Assembly (NCBI RefSeq): GCF_018860425.1 | Contig: NZ_JAHKPI010000005.1 | Coordinates: forward strand, 62,001-126,000 | Direction: 5' to 3' | Origin: Marinobacter sp. F3R08 | GTDB lineage: Bacteria; Pseudomonadota; Gammaproteobacteria; Pseudomonadales; Oleiphilaceae | Length of the DNA: 64,000 nt | The notes under the pieces: generated by a model | The model's database searches: none | The model's input: only the letters and a program-made list of their open reading frames with translations | Told to the model about the DNA's origin: nothing | Program-made: the position numbers and the translations under genes | Shown: positions 40,011-49,094 of the stretch, piece after piece | Position numbering within the stretch: position 1 is the first letter of the stretch | Layout of the letters: every line of letters starts with the position of its first letter

Positions 40011-40805
40011 TTACCGGGTACGGTCCTTATCAAACTCAGAAAGCATCTGCATCTCACGAGCCTTCGCCAGTCGCATAAAGTTCCGGTTCGCCGCAACTAT
40101 AGCAACGCTCAGGCCAAACCAGCCGTTCAGAATCTGGCGGTGCAACAGGTAGTATTTTAGAAACTTCAGAGGGAACTCTGCGAACAGCCGGACACCGGAG
40201 ATGCGCCTTCTTTTTTTGGCCATGAAGCGGGCTTGCTCCGTCGATAATTGACAGTACTTGCGCTCCATCTGCTCCAGGGAAATCAGCGTACGATGCAATA
40301 CGTCTCCCTTCAAATCCACGATCCGGCCAACTTTTACCTGTGGACGGTCATTGTTGCTGTCCTTTTCAGCCTCAATCACCGCTCGGTTGCGATTGTAGAG
40401 CCTGAGAATCTTCTTCGATTTATCGTGACGGAAGGGATGCCGGGGGTCCGGCTGAGACAGTACCCAACGCATCCTGAACCCGGCAATATCAGAGTCAACC
40501 GGCTTTGCAAACAACGTTTTGATGTTGGCCACCAGTTCATCAGATAGCACTTCATCGGCATCCAGATCCAGTACCCAGTCATTGCGACACAGGCTCGCCG
40601 CGAAGGCTTTCTGGCAGGCAAATCCCTGCCAGTCGTTATGAACAAACCTCGCTCCCGCCGCTTCGACAATTTCTCGGGTTCCGTCAGTGCTGCCGGAATC
40701 AACAACGATAACCTCATCCACCCAACCGGAAACCTTCGCCAGGGACTCCGGCAACCGAAGCTCCTCGTTCTGGGTAATGTAATAAACAGATAGCGGTAAC
40801 TTCAT
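40011..40805 (-). CDS. Glycosyltransferase family 2, WaaE/KdtX type
   Basis: GT-A glycosyltransferase of 264 residues read from MKLPLSVYYITQNEE (SD AGGAAT upstream; an in-frame ATG eight codons earlier is less likely). It has the family motifs VVDSGSTDGT and LDLDADEVL, the DxD-type metal/donor site, and a C-terminal basic, aromatic segment resembling a membrane-associated helix. WaaE-type enzymes add beta-1,4-glucose to heptose I; this specificity is inferred from overall similarity. It is transcribed opposite to its neighbours. Confidence 0.88.
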   Translation of the reverse strand: MKLPLSVYYITQNEELRLPESLAKVSGWVDEVIVVDSGSTDGTREIVEAAGARFVHNDWQGFACQKAFAASLCRNDWVLDLDADEVLSDELVANIKTLFAKPVDSDIAGFRMRWVLSQPDPRHPFRHDKSKKILRLYNRNRAVIEAEKDSNNDRPQVKVGRIVDLKGDVLHRTLISLEQMERKYCQLSTEQARFMAKKRRRISGVRLFAEFPLKFLKYYLLHRQILNGWFGLSVAIVAANRNFMRLAKAREMQMLSEFDKDRTR

Positions 40806-40937
40806 CGCAATTCCTGGTTTCAGAGCCATCAGTTAACGGAATGGTCAGAACAATATCATGGTTGCCTTATGATAAGATGACGCACCTGATTTTGATGTTA
40901 TCCGTGGCAATCTTTTACTCAAACCCGGAGTGTACAG

Positions 40938-42359
40938 ATGATTTACCCCGTCATTATGGCTGGCGGTACCGGCTCACGCCTTTGGCCCATGTCCCGCCAG
41001 CTGAATCCGAAACAGTTCCTGAGCCTGACCAACGGTTCCTTGTCAATGCTGCAAGCTACCGTGGCGCGGCTTGAGGGCATGGACGCAGCGAACCCTCTTC
41101 TGATTTGCAACGAAGAACACAGGTTCCTGGCTGCGGAACAAATGCGGCAATCCGGCCACGAAGACTCGCGGATCATTCTGGAGCCCTGCGGCCGGAATAC
41201 CGCGCCGGCAATCGCTCTGGCAGCGCTGCAATTAACCCAAGCGGCAAAAGATGCTGATGACGATCCTCTGATGCTGGTGTTGGCTGCCGACCATTTGATT
41301 AAAGATGTTGCGGCGTTTCAGGAAGGGATAAAAAAGGCCATCCCTCTCGCACGGGAAGGCAGGCTGGTGACCTTCGGAATCATCCCGAACCATCCGGAAA
41401 CCGGGTACGGCTACATCCGTCAAGGCACTGAACTGGGCCCGGACAGCTACCTGGTGGATACCTTTGTCGAAAAACCGGATCAGGCGACCGCCAACAGTTA
41501 CCTGGATTCCGGCGATTATCTCTGGAACAGCGGGATGTTCCTGTTTGGCGCCCGGGAATATCTGGAACAACTGGAAACCCATCGCCCGGACATTCTCGCT
41601 GCATGCCGTTCCGCCATCGCCGAGACTGCGGACGACCTGCACTTTACCCGGATCAACGCCGAACGCTTTGCGGAATGTCCGGCCGAGTCGGTTGATTATG
41701 CCGTCATGGAAAAAACGGACAAAGCGGCCATGGTTTCCCTGGCCGCCGGGTGGAGTGATATCGGTTCCTGGTCCTCACTCTGGGAAGTCAGTGACAAGGA
41801 CGGTGATGGCAACAGCCTCACAGGCGACGTAATTGCCCACGATACGATAAACACGCTTGTCCGGGCCGACAACCGGCTGGTGGCAACGGTTGGGGTGGAT
41901 AACCTGGTGGTTATCGAAACCAAGGATGCCGTGCTGGTTGCCCATAAAGACAAAGTCCAGGACGTTAAAACCGTGGTGGAGCGCATCAAAACCGATGGTC
42001 GCCACGAGCACATGAACCATCGGGAAGTTTACCGCCCCTGGGGTGTTTACGATTCAATCGACAACGGCACCCGCTACCAGGTCAAACGCATTACGGTAAA
42101 ACCCGGAGCCAAGCTTTCTGTGCAGATGCACCACCATCGCGCCGAGCATTGGATCGTAGTGAGCGGTACCGCTCGGGTGACTAATGGTGAAAAAACCTAT
42201 CTTGTCACCGAAAACCAGTCCACGTTCATTCCAATTGGCCAGGTACACTCGCTGGAAAATCCGGGGGTGATTGACCTGGAGCTTATTGAAGTCCAGTCAG
42301 GATCTTACCTCGGCGAGGACGACATTGTTCGCTATGAGGATCGGTACGGCCGGAAATGA
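40938..42359 (+). CDS. manC: Mannose-1-phosphate guanylyltransferase / mannose-6-phosphate isomerase
   Basis: Bifunctional type II enzyme that makes GDP-mannose. The 473-residue protein has the pyrophosphorylase signature [16 protein letters not shown], the mannose-binding FVEKPD, and the C-terminal cupin isomerase domain (about 340-470) with [26 protein letters not shown] precedes the ATG. It is the first gene of a run with tight overlaps (manC, LpxL-type, ligase fusion), supplying a mannose-type donor for surface polysaccharide or core. Confidence 0.95.
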   Translation: MIYPVIMAGGTGSRLWPMSRQLNPKQFLSLTNGSLSMLQATVARLEGMDAANPLLICNEEHRFLAAEQMRQSGHEDSRIILEPCGRNTAPAIALAALQLTQAAKDADDDPLMLVLAADHLIKDVAAFQEGIKKAIPLAREGRLVTFGIIPNHPETGYGYIRQGTELGPDSYLVDTFVEKPDQATANSYLDSGDYLWNSGMFLFGAREYLEQLETHRPDILAACRSAIAETADDLHFTRINAERFAECPAESVDYAVMEKTDKAAMVSLAAGWSDIGSWSSLWEVSDKDGDGNSLTGDVIAHDTINTLVRADNRLVATVGVDNLVVIETKDAVLVAHKDKVQDVKTVVERIKTDGRHEHMNHREVYRPWGVYDSIDNGTRYQVKRITVKPGAKLSVQMHHHRAEHWIVVSGTARVTNGEKTYLVTENQSTFIPIGQVHSLENPGVIDLELIEVQSGSYLGEDDIVRYEDRYGRK

Positions 42360-43261
42360 GTAAGCTGAAGTATTTCGTTATTGCCGGGCTGCTCAGGATC
42401 GCCGGCTGGCTGTCGCTTGCCGGCGCCCAGCGAGTGGGTCGTCTCGTTGGCTACCTGGTGTGGCGACTGCCCACCAAGTCGCGGCAGGTTACCGACATTA
42501 ACGTGTCCATTTGCCTGCCCGAGGTTTCTGACGCTGAGCGCGCCTCCATGTCGAAGGCGTCCCTTGCCCATACGGGCATGACCATACTCGAAGTTCCCCT
42601 GATGTGGGAGTGGCCGGTAGAGAAATGCCTTGAGCTGATCCGGGAAACCGAAGGCCTCGACCTGGTCGACCAGGCCATGGCTGACGACAGAGGGCTTATA
42701 TTGCTTGCGCCGCATCTCGGTAACTGGGAACTGGCAGGCTTGTTTTTCTCCTCACGTTACAAGATGGCCGCACTTTACAGCCCGCCTAACATGGCTGAGC
42801 TGGAAGACTACATGATCAAAGTTCGCGGGCGGCTCGGATCTGAACTGGTCCGGGGTGATCGGCGCGGCCTCGCCCGGCTTGCGTCAATTCTTCGGGAAGG
42901 CGGCGTTGCCGGCATCCTGCCGGATCAGTCTCCCCGGGGAAAAGGCAACGCCTTTGCGCCTTTCTTTGGCATGGAAGTAAAGACCATGACGCTGGTGTCC
43001 AAACTGATCCAACGCACAGGTGCCAACGTGCTGATCACCTACGCCGAGCGACTGCCGGACGCTTCCGGTTTCCGGATCGTCGTGCGTGAGACAGGTCCGG
43101 GTCTGGGCGACAAGGATCCTGTCGCCGCAACCACAGCCATGAATCAGGCCATCGAGCAATGCGTGAGAGAGATTCCCGAACAGTATCAATGGGAGTACAA
43201 GCGTATGCGTCATCGGCCGCCCGGCGAGATCAATCCCTACAATCCGGACCGCGTATGCTGA
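42356..43261 (+). CDS. LpxL/HtrB-family lipid A acyltransferase (second copy)
   Basis: A 301-residue late acyltransferase homologue. It has an N-terminal membrane helix (about 5-35) and an HX4E catalytic motif HLGNWE (His120, Glu125), [20 protein letters not shown] and a C-terminal [15 protein letters not shown]. The start overlaps the manC stop (ATGA) and the stop overlaps the next gene, so it is translationally coupled. Together with the copy at 35836 it could provide two secondary acylations of lipid A. Confidence 0.9.
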   Translation: MSKLKYFVIAGLLRIAGWLSLAGAQRVGRLVGYLVWRLPTKSRQVTDINVSICLPEVSDAERASMSKASLAHTGMTILEVPLMWEWPVEKCLELIRETEGLDLVDQAMADDRGLILLAPHLGNWELAGLFFSSRYKMAALYSPPNMAELEDYMIKVRGRLGSELVRGDRRGLARLASILREGGVAGILPDQSPRGKGNAFAPFFGMEVKTMTLVSKLIQRTGANVLITYAERLPDASGFRIVVRETGPGLGDKDPVAATTAMNQAIEQCVREIPEQYQWEYKRMRHRPPGEINPYNPDRVC

Positions 43262-45258
43262 ATACCAGACTCGCCTTCAACGCGCTGTTGATCATCGGGC
43301 TGGGCGGCGCACTCCTGTCTTCGAGCATTCTGGCCGCCGCCACCCTGTTGCTCGCAATTGCCGGCCTGGTACTCAGCACTCGGAAATCACTGCACAAAGC
43401 CGGCTGGGACAAGCCTAAAGAGTTACGACTGCTGCATTTTGCGTTCTGGTTTTTCGTGCTGGTCAGTTTTCTTTCATGGGCCCTTGAAGGGTTTGATTAT
43501 GAGGGGGGGAAAACCTTTGGCACACATGCCAGATTTATCCTGTTCTGGCCCCTGATTGTTGCCATGAGTTATGCCCGAACCGGCGCCCGCACGACCTTTT
43601 CGGCCTTCGGTCTTCTGGCGGTATCCGTTATAGCAATTTTTCTGGCAGCCGCCTTTTCCCACGATGGCGCTCTGGAGCAAGTGCTGAATTCCCGTTTCAG
43701 CGGTGGAATCAATCCCATCAGCTTTGGCAATCTCGCTCTCCTTGGCGGCATGCTTACCATTGTAGCGGCTCACTTTTTTATCCGGGACAAGCGCTTGGGT
43801 GTGGCGATACTGTTCTTCTCCGGCGGAACCGCTGCGGTCCTGATCTCCATGCTGTCGGAAACCCGAAGCAATCTCGTCGCTCTGCCCTTCCTGCTGGTCG
43901 CCCTTGTTCCGCTGCTTGGCAAACGACTCCGAATTGCCGGACTGATCGTCGTTCCACTGCTCGTTGCCGGCGCACTTGTCACCAGCGACCGGATGTCCAG
44001 CACAGTACAGGGATTGCTGCAGGATGATCATCTGGATGCCGGCATGCAAGCTCGCCTGGAAGTGTGGGGGCAAGCCTTGAACCTACTCAGCGAAAACCCC
44101 TGGACCGGGGCTGGCCTGGGTGGGTACACCCATCGAATCGAGTCGGAAGTTGCCAGTGGCGAATTACCGGCATATTTCCTGGACTGCTGCAGCGGGCATG
44201 CCCATAACGACCTTCTCAATAATGCCGCCACCATCGGCATTCCGGGCATTCTCAGCTGGGCACTGCTTATCTTCATACCTCTGGCCATCTTTGCCAGAAA
44301 CCTGTTCAGCCGTCACGCTGCAACGGCTCACCTGGCAGCAGCCGGTTGCATGGTGCCTGTTGGCTACTTTTTCTTTGGCCTGACAGAGGCCACCTTCAAT
44401 CGAACCCTGTTCCTTACTTTCTACCTGCTGACGGTTGCCTCCATCGCCTCTGCCATGTTCACAGAGTTGAGTGCTTCGTACGTTCGCAACAGGGCCCGGA
44501 AAGTAACAGCGACCATCATCACGAAGAACGAAGAAGACCACATTACCGACTGCCTGAAGTCAGCGAGACTGGTTGCCGATGAGATCATCGTGCTGGACAG
44601 CGGCAGTACCGACAGAACGGTAGAACGGGCGAAAGAACTGGCGGATATCGTTGAAGTGACGGACTGGCCGGGTTTCGGCATCCAGAAACAGCGCGCCCTT
44701 GAGAAAGCTACCGGGGAGTGGGTGTTATCACTGGATGCCGATGAGCGTATCACTCCAGAGCTGGCAAGGGAGATCAATGATCACCTGGCCAACCCTGACG
44801 CGGACGCCTACAAGCTCCCCTGGGCGGTAACCATTTACGGCAGCCGCCTGGATTTCGGACGCAGCGGACGAGCACCACTGCGCCTGTTCCGTCGGGACGG
44901 TGTGAGCTTTTCCGACGCCCTGGTACACGAGCGGATATTGATCCCGGCCGGTCGCAAGGTCAAAACCCTGAGAGGCCGACTCACGCATTATACACATCGG
45001 GATTTCGGCCACTCCCTTGAGAAAAGTGCAAAATACGCCTGGCTTGGCTCTCTGGAAAAGCATCGTAAAGGCAAGAAGACCCGCACCATGATCTACCCCA
45101 CTCTGCGGGGACTTCTGACCTTTGTGCAGGTGTATTTTATTCGTTTCGGGTTTCTTGACGGCGCCGTGGGGTACCTTACGGCGGTTACCTATGCGCAGGT
45201 AACCTTCAACAAGTATGCTGGCCTGTGGACGCTGAACAGACACAAAACCCGCGATTAG
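43255..45258 (+). CDS. O-antigen ligase-type polytopic protein fused to a GT2 glycosyltransferase
   Basis: A single 667-residue chain. Residues 1-405 look like a WaaL/Wzy O-antigen ligase: about ten hydrophobic helices, a conserved Arg in SETRSNL (204) and the periplasmic loop CCSGHAHNDLLNNAATIG (His315, His317). Residues 415-667 form a WaaE/KdtX-type GT2 domain with ATIITKNEEDHI, LDSGSTDRT (447-455), LDADERI (493-499) and an amphipathic tail. No start codon lies at the junction, and there is no frame change, so this is a true fusion in the sequence given. The ATG at 43255 overlaps the previous stop by 7 bp. The ligase and core glucosyltransfer roles are inferred. Confidence 0.9.
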   Translation: MLNTRLAFNALLIIGLGGALLSSSILAAATLLLAIAGLVLSTRKSLHKAGWDKPKELRLLHFAFWFFVLVSFLSWALEGFDYEGGKTFGTHARFILFWPLIVAMSYARTGARTTFSAFGLLAVSVIAIFLAAAFSHDGALEQVLNSRFSGGINPISFGNLALLGGMLTIVAAHFFIRDKRLGVAILFFSGGTAAVLISMLSETRSNLVALPFLLVALVPLLGKRLRIAGLIVVPLLVAGALVTSDRMSSTVQGLLQDDHLDAGMQARLEVWGQALNLLSENPWTGAGLGGYTHRIESEVASGELPAYFLDCCSGHAHNDLLNNAATIGIPGILSWALLIFIPLAIFARNLFSRHAATAHLAAAGCMVPVGYFFFGLTEATFNRTLFLTFYLLTVASIASAMFTELSASYVRNRARKVTATIITKNEEDHITDCLKSARLVADEIIVLDSGSTDRTVERAKELADIVEVTDWPGFGIQKQRALEKATGEWVLSLDADERITPELAREINDHLANPDADAYKLPWAVTIYGSRLDFGRSGRAPLRLFRRDGVSFSDALVHERILIPAGRKVKTLRGRLTHYTHRDFGHSLEKSAKYAWLGSLEKHRKGKKTRTMIYPTLRGLLTFVQVYFIRFGFLDGAVGYLTAVTYAQVTFNKYAGLWTLNRHKTRD

Positions 45259-45272
45259 AGTAACGGATCAGA

Positions 45273-46013
45273 TCAGCGAATCATCCTAAAACGCAGGTTG
45301 TGAAGAAATCGTCTGCTTATTTCGAAAACGGCGAACCACTCACGCTTTAACGTCAGTGTCAGTGGTCGTTTTGGTCGATCCCTCTCATAACCAATCATGG
45401 ACTCGAAAATGTGTTCATGCTTCACAACTGGCGTTTTCAGGCCATAGCACTCGACACCGTTTTTCCAAAACCGGTCCATATAGATATCAACGGGCAAAAA
45501 CCAGGGCTTAGAGTTCGAGAGGAATTTCTTTGCACCGGCAGGCGTCAGGTAGTACCCCATAGCGCTCATTGGCCCTTTGGTATATTTCACAATGCCAATG
45601 CCAGGCGCATCGGCAACCGGCACTTCATTGTGATTCTTCGAGTTATTGGCAAACAAACGCACACATTCGAAGCGAGAATCAAGCAACCTGGCCTTGTCAT
45701 AGAAATCTGAAAACTCAGGCTCGATCAACGTTATGTCATCTTCAAGAATAATGACCGGACGGCCCATACGGACGCACGCCTCCCAGGCAAGATAGTGGCT
45801 TGCAAAACAGCCAAGCTGGCCACGAGAGAGCTCCCCTCCTTTTCGCCGCTTTCTCAAAGCGGCGTCATAGTTTTCAAAAAGGAAATGGTCAAAGTCTTTG
45901 CCATTCACCGCGTCAAAACGCTGAACGTTTTCCCAGTAGGTCTTCAATTGGCGAGAAACGTTGTTCCATCTTTCCTCAGCCGATTCAATGTTAATGACCA
46001 GAATCGGGATCAC
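45273..46013 (-). CDS. Glycosyltransferase family 25 (LOS/LPS galactosyltransferase type)
   Basis: A 246-residue GT25 enzyme of the kind that adds galactose to lipooligosaccharide in Haemophilus and Neisseria. Landmarks are ILVINIESAEERW at the start, QLGCFASHYLAWEAC and the metal-binding ILEDDI (EDD 91-93), and PVVKHEHIFES near the end. It is the distal gene of a minus-strand operon with the CDP-glycerol-type transferase and a GT4; its start overlaps the previous stop by 4 bp. Sugar specificity is not visible. Confidence 0.88.
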   Translation of the reverse strand: MIPILVINIESAEERWNNVSRQLKTYWENVQRFDAVNGKDFDHFLFENYDAALRKRRKGGELSRGQLGCFASHYLAWEACVRMGRPVIILEDDITLIEPEFSDFYDKARLLDSRFECVRLFANNSKNHNEVPVADAPGIGIVKYTKGPMSAMGYYLTPAGAKKFLSNSKPWFLPVDIYMDRFWKNGVECYGLKTPVVKHEHIFESMIGYERDRPKRPLTLTLKREWFAVFEISRRFLHNLRFRMIR

Positions 46014-47083
46014 TGAATGAGCCCTCCCTTTCTCAACTCTTTCCTTAACCGGCGCCTGACTTTCAGTTTTCTAATGAGGTTAAGGGGTTTCCTGTCCAGG
46101 TTGTGATATTCGGAGGCCAGAAAGTACTCCACCGCATCCAGAACTCGAGCACTGGAACAGCCGTCCCGGAAACTATGCAGATCGTCACAGAGCGCCCGGG
46201 TGGCCTGCATAAGTTCAGCCGGGTATTCCAGCGCTTTCTTCAACGCAACCTCAACCTCCCCAACGTCTTCCACGTCGATCAGATACTGCCCGGGCATTTT
46301 CGTGCGGTAGGTCACTACCGGCCGGTTCAGAAACATGAACTCAAACATGATTGATGAGGTATCACACAGCATGACATCTGCTTCCGGGAGAATGGGAAGA
46401 AGGTCCTCATCGCTCTCCACAAAGCGCAGATTTTCACCGGCCAGATTTCGGTATTGTTCCACGATCTCGGCATCCATTTTAGGATGAAGAGTAACGATGA
46501 AACGCCAGCGACCACTTCTGGCAAGCTCACCGATTTTCTCTACCAGAGCCGGTGCTGACGTAACCGATCGACTGAACGTTGAGGCATAAAACACCACCGG
46601 CGGTTCGCCCTCTTCGCGCGCCGTCTGACCATGCACCGGCTGAGACAACAACGGATCCAGTTTTGGCCAACCCGTATGGGCCACCGAGAAATGGCGATAC
46701 TTCCCGGCCAGCTCCCTGAACTTGGCGGTGTCCCGCTCGGCGTGTGTGCAGTATAGATCGAACCAGCCGCGAATACGGTAGTGGTCACTTTCATCCTCGC
46801 TGCTGTGGCCCCGTTTGTTACGGGCCATACCGTGGAACACCTCGACTTTGATACCAGGGAAAAAATAGGGCACCCAATCCCCGGGGACGAAGGTGGCAAT
46901 GGCGTTGTAATCCATAACCTCAGCCACTGTTTTCAAGTGTTTTTCGTCCGGCCCAAGCGGCGCAGCCGTACAACCTGCCACAAACCACGCAACCTCATCT
47001 CCACGCTTCCGGATTTCTTCCTGCAACGGACGAAGAATGGAATAGGAGTATGGCTGATTAACGAAGAACAGGTATTTTTTCAT
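46010..47083 (-). CDS. CDP-glycerol glycerophosphotransferase-like protein
   Basis: A 357-residue GT-B-like protein resembling the TagF/TagB catalytic domain. Visible are VEVFHGMARNKRG with the catalytic-type His, VAHTGWPKLDPLL, VFYASTF, FIVTLHPK and the CMP-binding CDTSSIMFEFMFLNRPVV. No transmembrane segment is seen; the basic C-terminus may bind membrane. In Gram-negatives such proteins may add glycerol phosphate or another polyol phosphate to surface glycan; the donor is unknown. It overlaps neighbours by 4 bp on both sides. Confidence 0.82.
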   Translation of the reverse strand: MKKYLFFVNQPYSYSILRPLQEEIRKRGDEVAWFVAGCTAAPLGPDEKHLKTVAEVMDYNAIATFVPGDWVPYFFPGIKVEVFHGMARNKRGHSSEDESDHYRIRGWFDLYCTHAERDTAKFRELAGKYRHFSVAHTGWPKLDPLLSQPVHGQTAREEGEPPVVFYASTFSRSVTSAPALVEKIGELARSGRWRFIVTLHPKMDAEIVEQYRNLAGENLRFVESDEDLLPILPEADVMLCDTSSIMFEFMFLNRPVVTYRTKMPGQYLIDVEDVGEVEVALKKALEYPAELMQATRALCDDLHSFRDGCSSARVLDAVEYFLASEYHNLDRKPLNLIRKLKVRRRLRKELRKGGLIQ

Positions 47084-48192
47084 GCGTGAAGCTCATCGGT
47101 CAGCTCCTGATAGAGCTCAAGTGTCTGCTGTACTGTCTTGTCAGTATTAAAGTCTGTACTGATGCGTTGGTGGCCATTGTCACCGAAGGTCTTGGCCAGC
47201 CCGGGATCACGAGCAACCCTGTCTAAAGCCAGGGCCAAAGCCTCGGGATCTTTTATCGGGACCACCAACCCGTCTACCCCATCCCGAACGAGTTCGGGCA
47301 TACCACCGGCCTCGGTTACAACCACGGGCCGCCGGTAGGCCATAGCCTCAATCACAACCCGAGGCAACCCTTCGCTCTCGGACGGCAATACAAGGCCGTC
47401 ACAGGCCGCAGCGACCTGGGGGGCATCGGTTCGGAATCCCGCCAGCTTGATTCGGTTGGCGTGCCTGGATTCGCGGATTCTGGCTGCCAGCTCCTGATTA
47501 TCCAGAATATCGCCCACCAGCAAGAGGTGAACGGGTGACCCCTCATCCAGATACCCCATGGCATCAATCAGTGTTGAAAACCCTTTGCCGGGTCGATCAC
47601 GACCAGTACAGCAAAATACGAAGGCATTGTCCGGGAAAGCAAACCCGGAAATATCTGCTGCCGGTGAGGTGTACCACTCCAGGTTATGGCCCTTGTATAT
47701 GCGAACAATCTTGTGCGGCGGAATTGTTTTCCCCAGACAGCGGATATTCAGGAAGTAGTGCTTCACAGCATCCGAAACACACATTATCCGATCCACGCGC
47801 GGGTGAAGGAACGTAATCCAGGATTCCGGACTCCACAATCCAACATTTCCGATAACACCCCGGTATACAACAATTTTCACGTCCATTCCTCGGGACGCCC
47901 GGAGAGAACAGGCCAAGGCCCTGGGGTTAAAGGACTGCACCACTGTAAAGGGGCGGGTTTTCAACGTTTCACGAATCTGCCGGGTTCCATCCCGATCAAA
48001 ACGTCCTTTCAAGGCAATGGGGGATACCGGAACACCTGCATCGACAATCCGCTGGTAGTTTCGGCCTTTCGGATTGGCCATTACCTCAATGGCCAAACCT
48101 GCCTTATGCAGCCCGATGAACAGCTCGGATTCAGGTAAATCACAGGAATCCGTAATGCACAGTACAACCGGCGCGTTACTCTTCGAAGTCAT
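47080..48192 (-). CDS. Glycosyltransferase family 4
   Basis: A 370-residue GT-B enzyme. The C-terminal half has CTGRDRPGKGFSTLIDAM and the donor-site PSESEGLPRVVIEAMAYRRPVVVTEAGG (EX7E). It begins VVLCITDSCDLPESELFIG, resembling the heptose/hexose transferases of LPS core loci. First gene of the three-gene minus-strand operon, overlapping the CDP-glycerol-type gene by 4 bp. The Kdo kinase gene lies 28 bp upstream in the same direction and probably belongs to the same transcript. Confidence 0.9.
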   Translation of the reverse strand: MTSKSNAPVVLCITDSCDLPESELFIGLHKAGLAIEVMANPKGRNYQRIVDAGVPVSPIALKGRFDRDGTRQIRETLKTRPFTVVQSFNPRALACSLRASRGMDVKIVVYRGVIGNVGLWSPESWITFLHPRVDRIMCVSDAVKHYFLNIRCLGKTIPPHKIVRIYKGHNLEWYTSPAADISGFAFPDNAFVFCCTGRDRPGKGFSTLIDAMGYLDEGSPVHLLLVGDILDNQELAARIRESRHANRIKLAGFRTDAPQVAAACDGLVLPSESEGLPRVVIEAMAYRRPVVVTEAGGMPELVRDGVDGLVVPIKDPEALALALDRVARDPGLAKTFGDNGHQRISTDFNTDKTVQQTLELYQELTDELHA

Positions 48193-48220
48193 AGTTGCCT
48201 GTCAGAAAATGATGGTAGAT

Positions 48221-48937
48221 TCAGGAAGATCGGCGGTAGCCAGCAAGGAATGCTTGCCAGGCCTGACTCAGAGAGGCACTCTCTCCAGCGTTGACCTTCA
48301 CCAGTGAACGACGAAGCCGGGAAAGATTCTGCTCCTTCCAGCCCGAGTTAGAATCTGGCGTGCAGATTGCCCCCTTATCGAAGTCGATCAGGAAATATTC
48401 CGTTCCACGAACCAGAACATTGAAACAGTTCAGGTCCGCATGCCTGACGCCAGCATCGTGAAACTCGCGGATAGTCGCACCAAGTGCAGCCCAGGCCTCA
48501 TGGTTCAAGGTCTGGAATAGTTCAGCGAGGGGTGTTGTCCCTTCAAGTCTTTCAATAATTATGGCGGCGCGATACTGAATCGGCGAGAGTTTGCGATACC
48601 AGGCAGCCACAGGAGCAGGAACAGGAAGACCAAAAGACACCAGTTGATTCAGCAACCTGAACTCGGCGAAGGAGCGAACCTCGGATTCGCGGGTATACAA
48701 ATAAGCCGCTGAGGACACTTTCGCGACCAACCCGCCCCGACGATATTCCCGAAGTACCAGACTGTCCTCTCCGGCTTGCAAAAACCAGGCTCCACCCCGG
48801 CCGCCACTGCTTACCGGGCACGCATCTTCGCCCCAGTAAGCGGCATTGAACCAGTTTTCGACAACCCGGCCCTCGTAATCGGGGTGAATCAGCATTGCCG
48901 AAGCCCTTTCCCGAATACAGATTTCAGACTCCACCAT
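48221..48937 (-). CDS. kdkA: 3-deoxy-D-manno-octulosonic acid kinase KdkA
   Basis: Predicted kinase that phosphorylates O-4 of the first Kdo of the inner core. From MVESEICIRERASAM it is 238 residues; the frame continues to 48988. The protein-kinase-like fold is shown by a glycine-rich N-lobe (SSGGRGGAWF), VLREYRRGG with the ATP-contact Lys region, the catalytic loop VRHADLNCFNVLV and the metal-binding LIDFDKG. Members pair with monofunctional WaaA in Haemophilus and Vibrio. It is divergent from the GT9 gene at 49095. Confidence 0.9.
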   Translation of the reverse strand: MVESEICIRERASAMLIHPDYEGRVVENWFNAAYWGEDACPVSSGGRGGAWFLQAGEDSLVLREYRRGGLVAKVSSAAYLYTRESEVRSFAEFRLLNQLVSFGLPVPAPVAAWYRKLSPIQYRAAIIIERLEGTTPLAELFQTLNHEAWAALGATIREFHDAGVRHADLNCFNVLVRGTEYFLIDFDKGAICTPDSNSGWKEQNLSRLRRSLVKVNAGESASLSQAWQAFLAGYRRSS

Positions 48938-49094
48938 GCTGGACACCCGGTCACCGAAAATGAAAGAAGACACACCTCGCCCGCCCACGCCGGGACGGAC
49001 CGGCGCGAGTGCGTTAGAATGGTCGCCAGTTTACCAATGATTGGCGACAAAGCTCCACAGCACCAGGCCACAACCTGAACCGGATCAAAACCTG

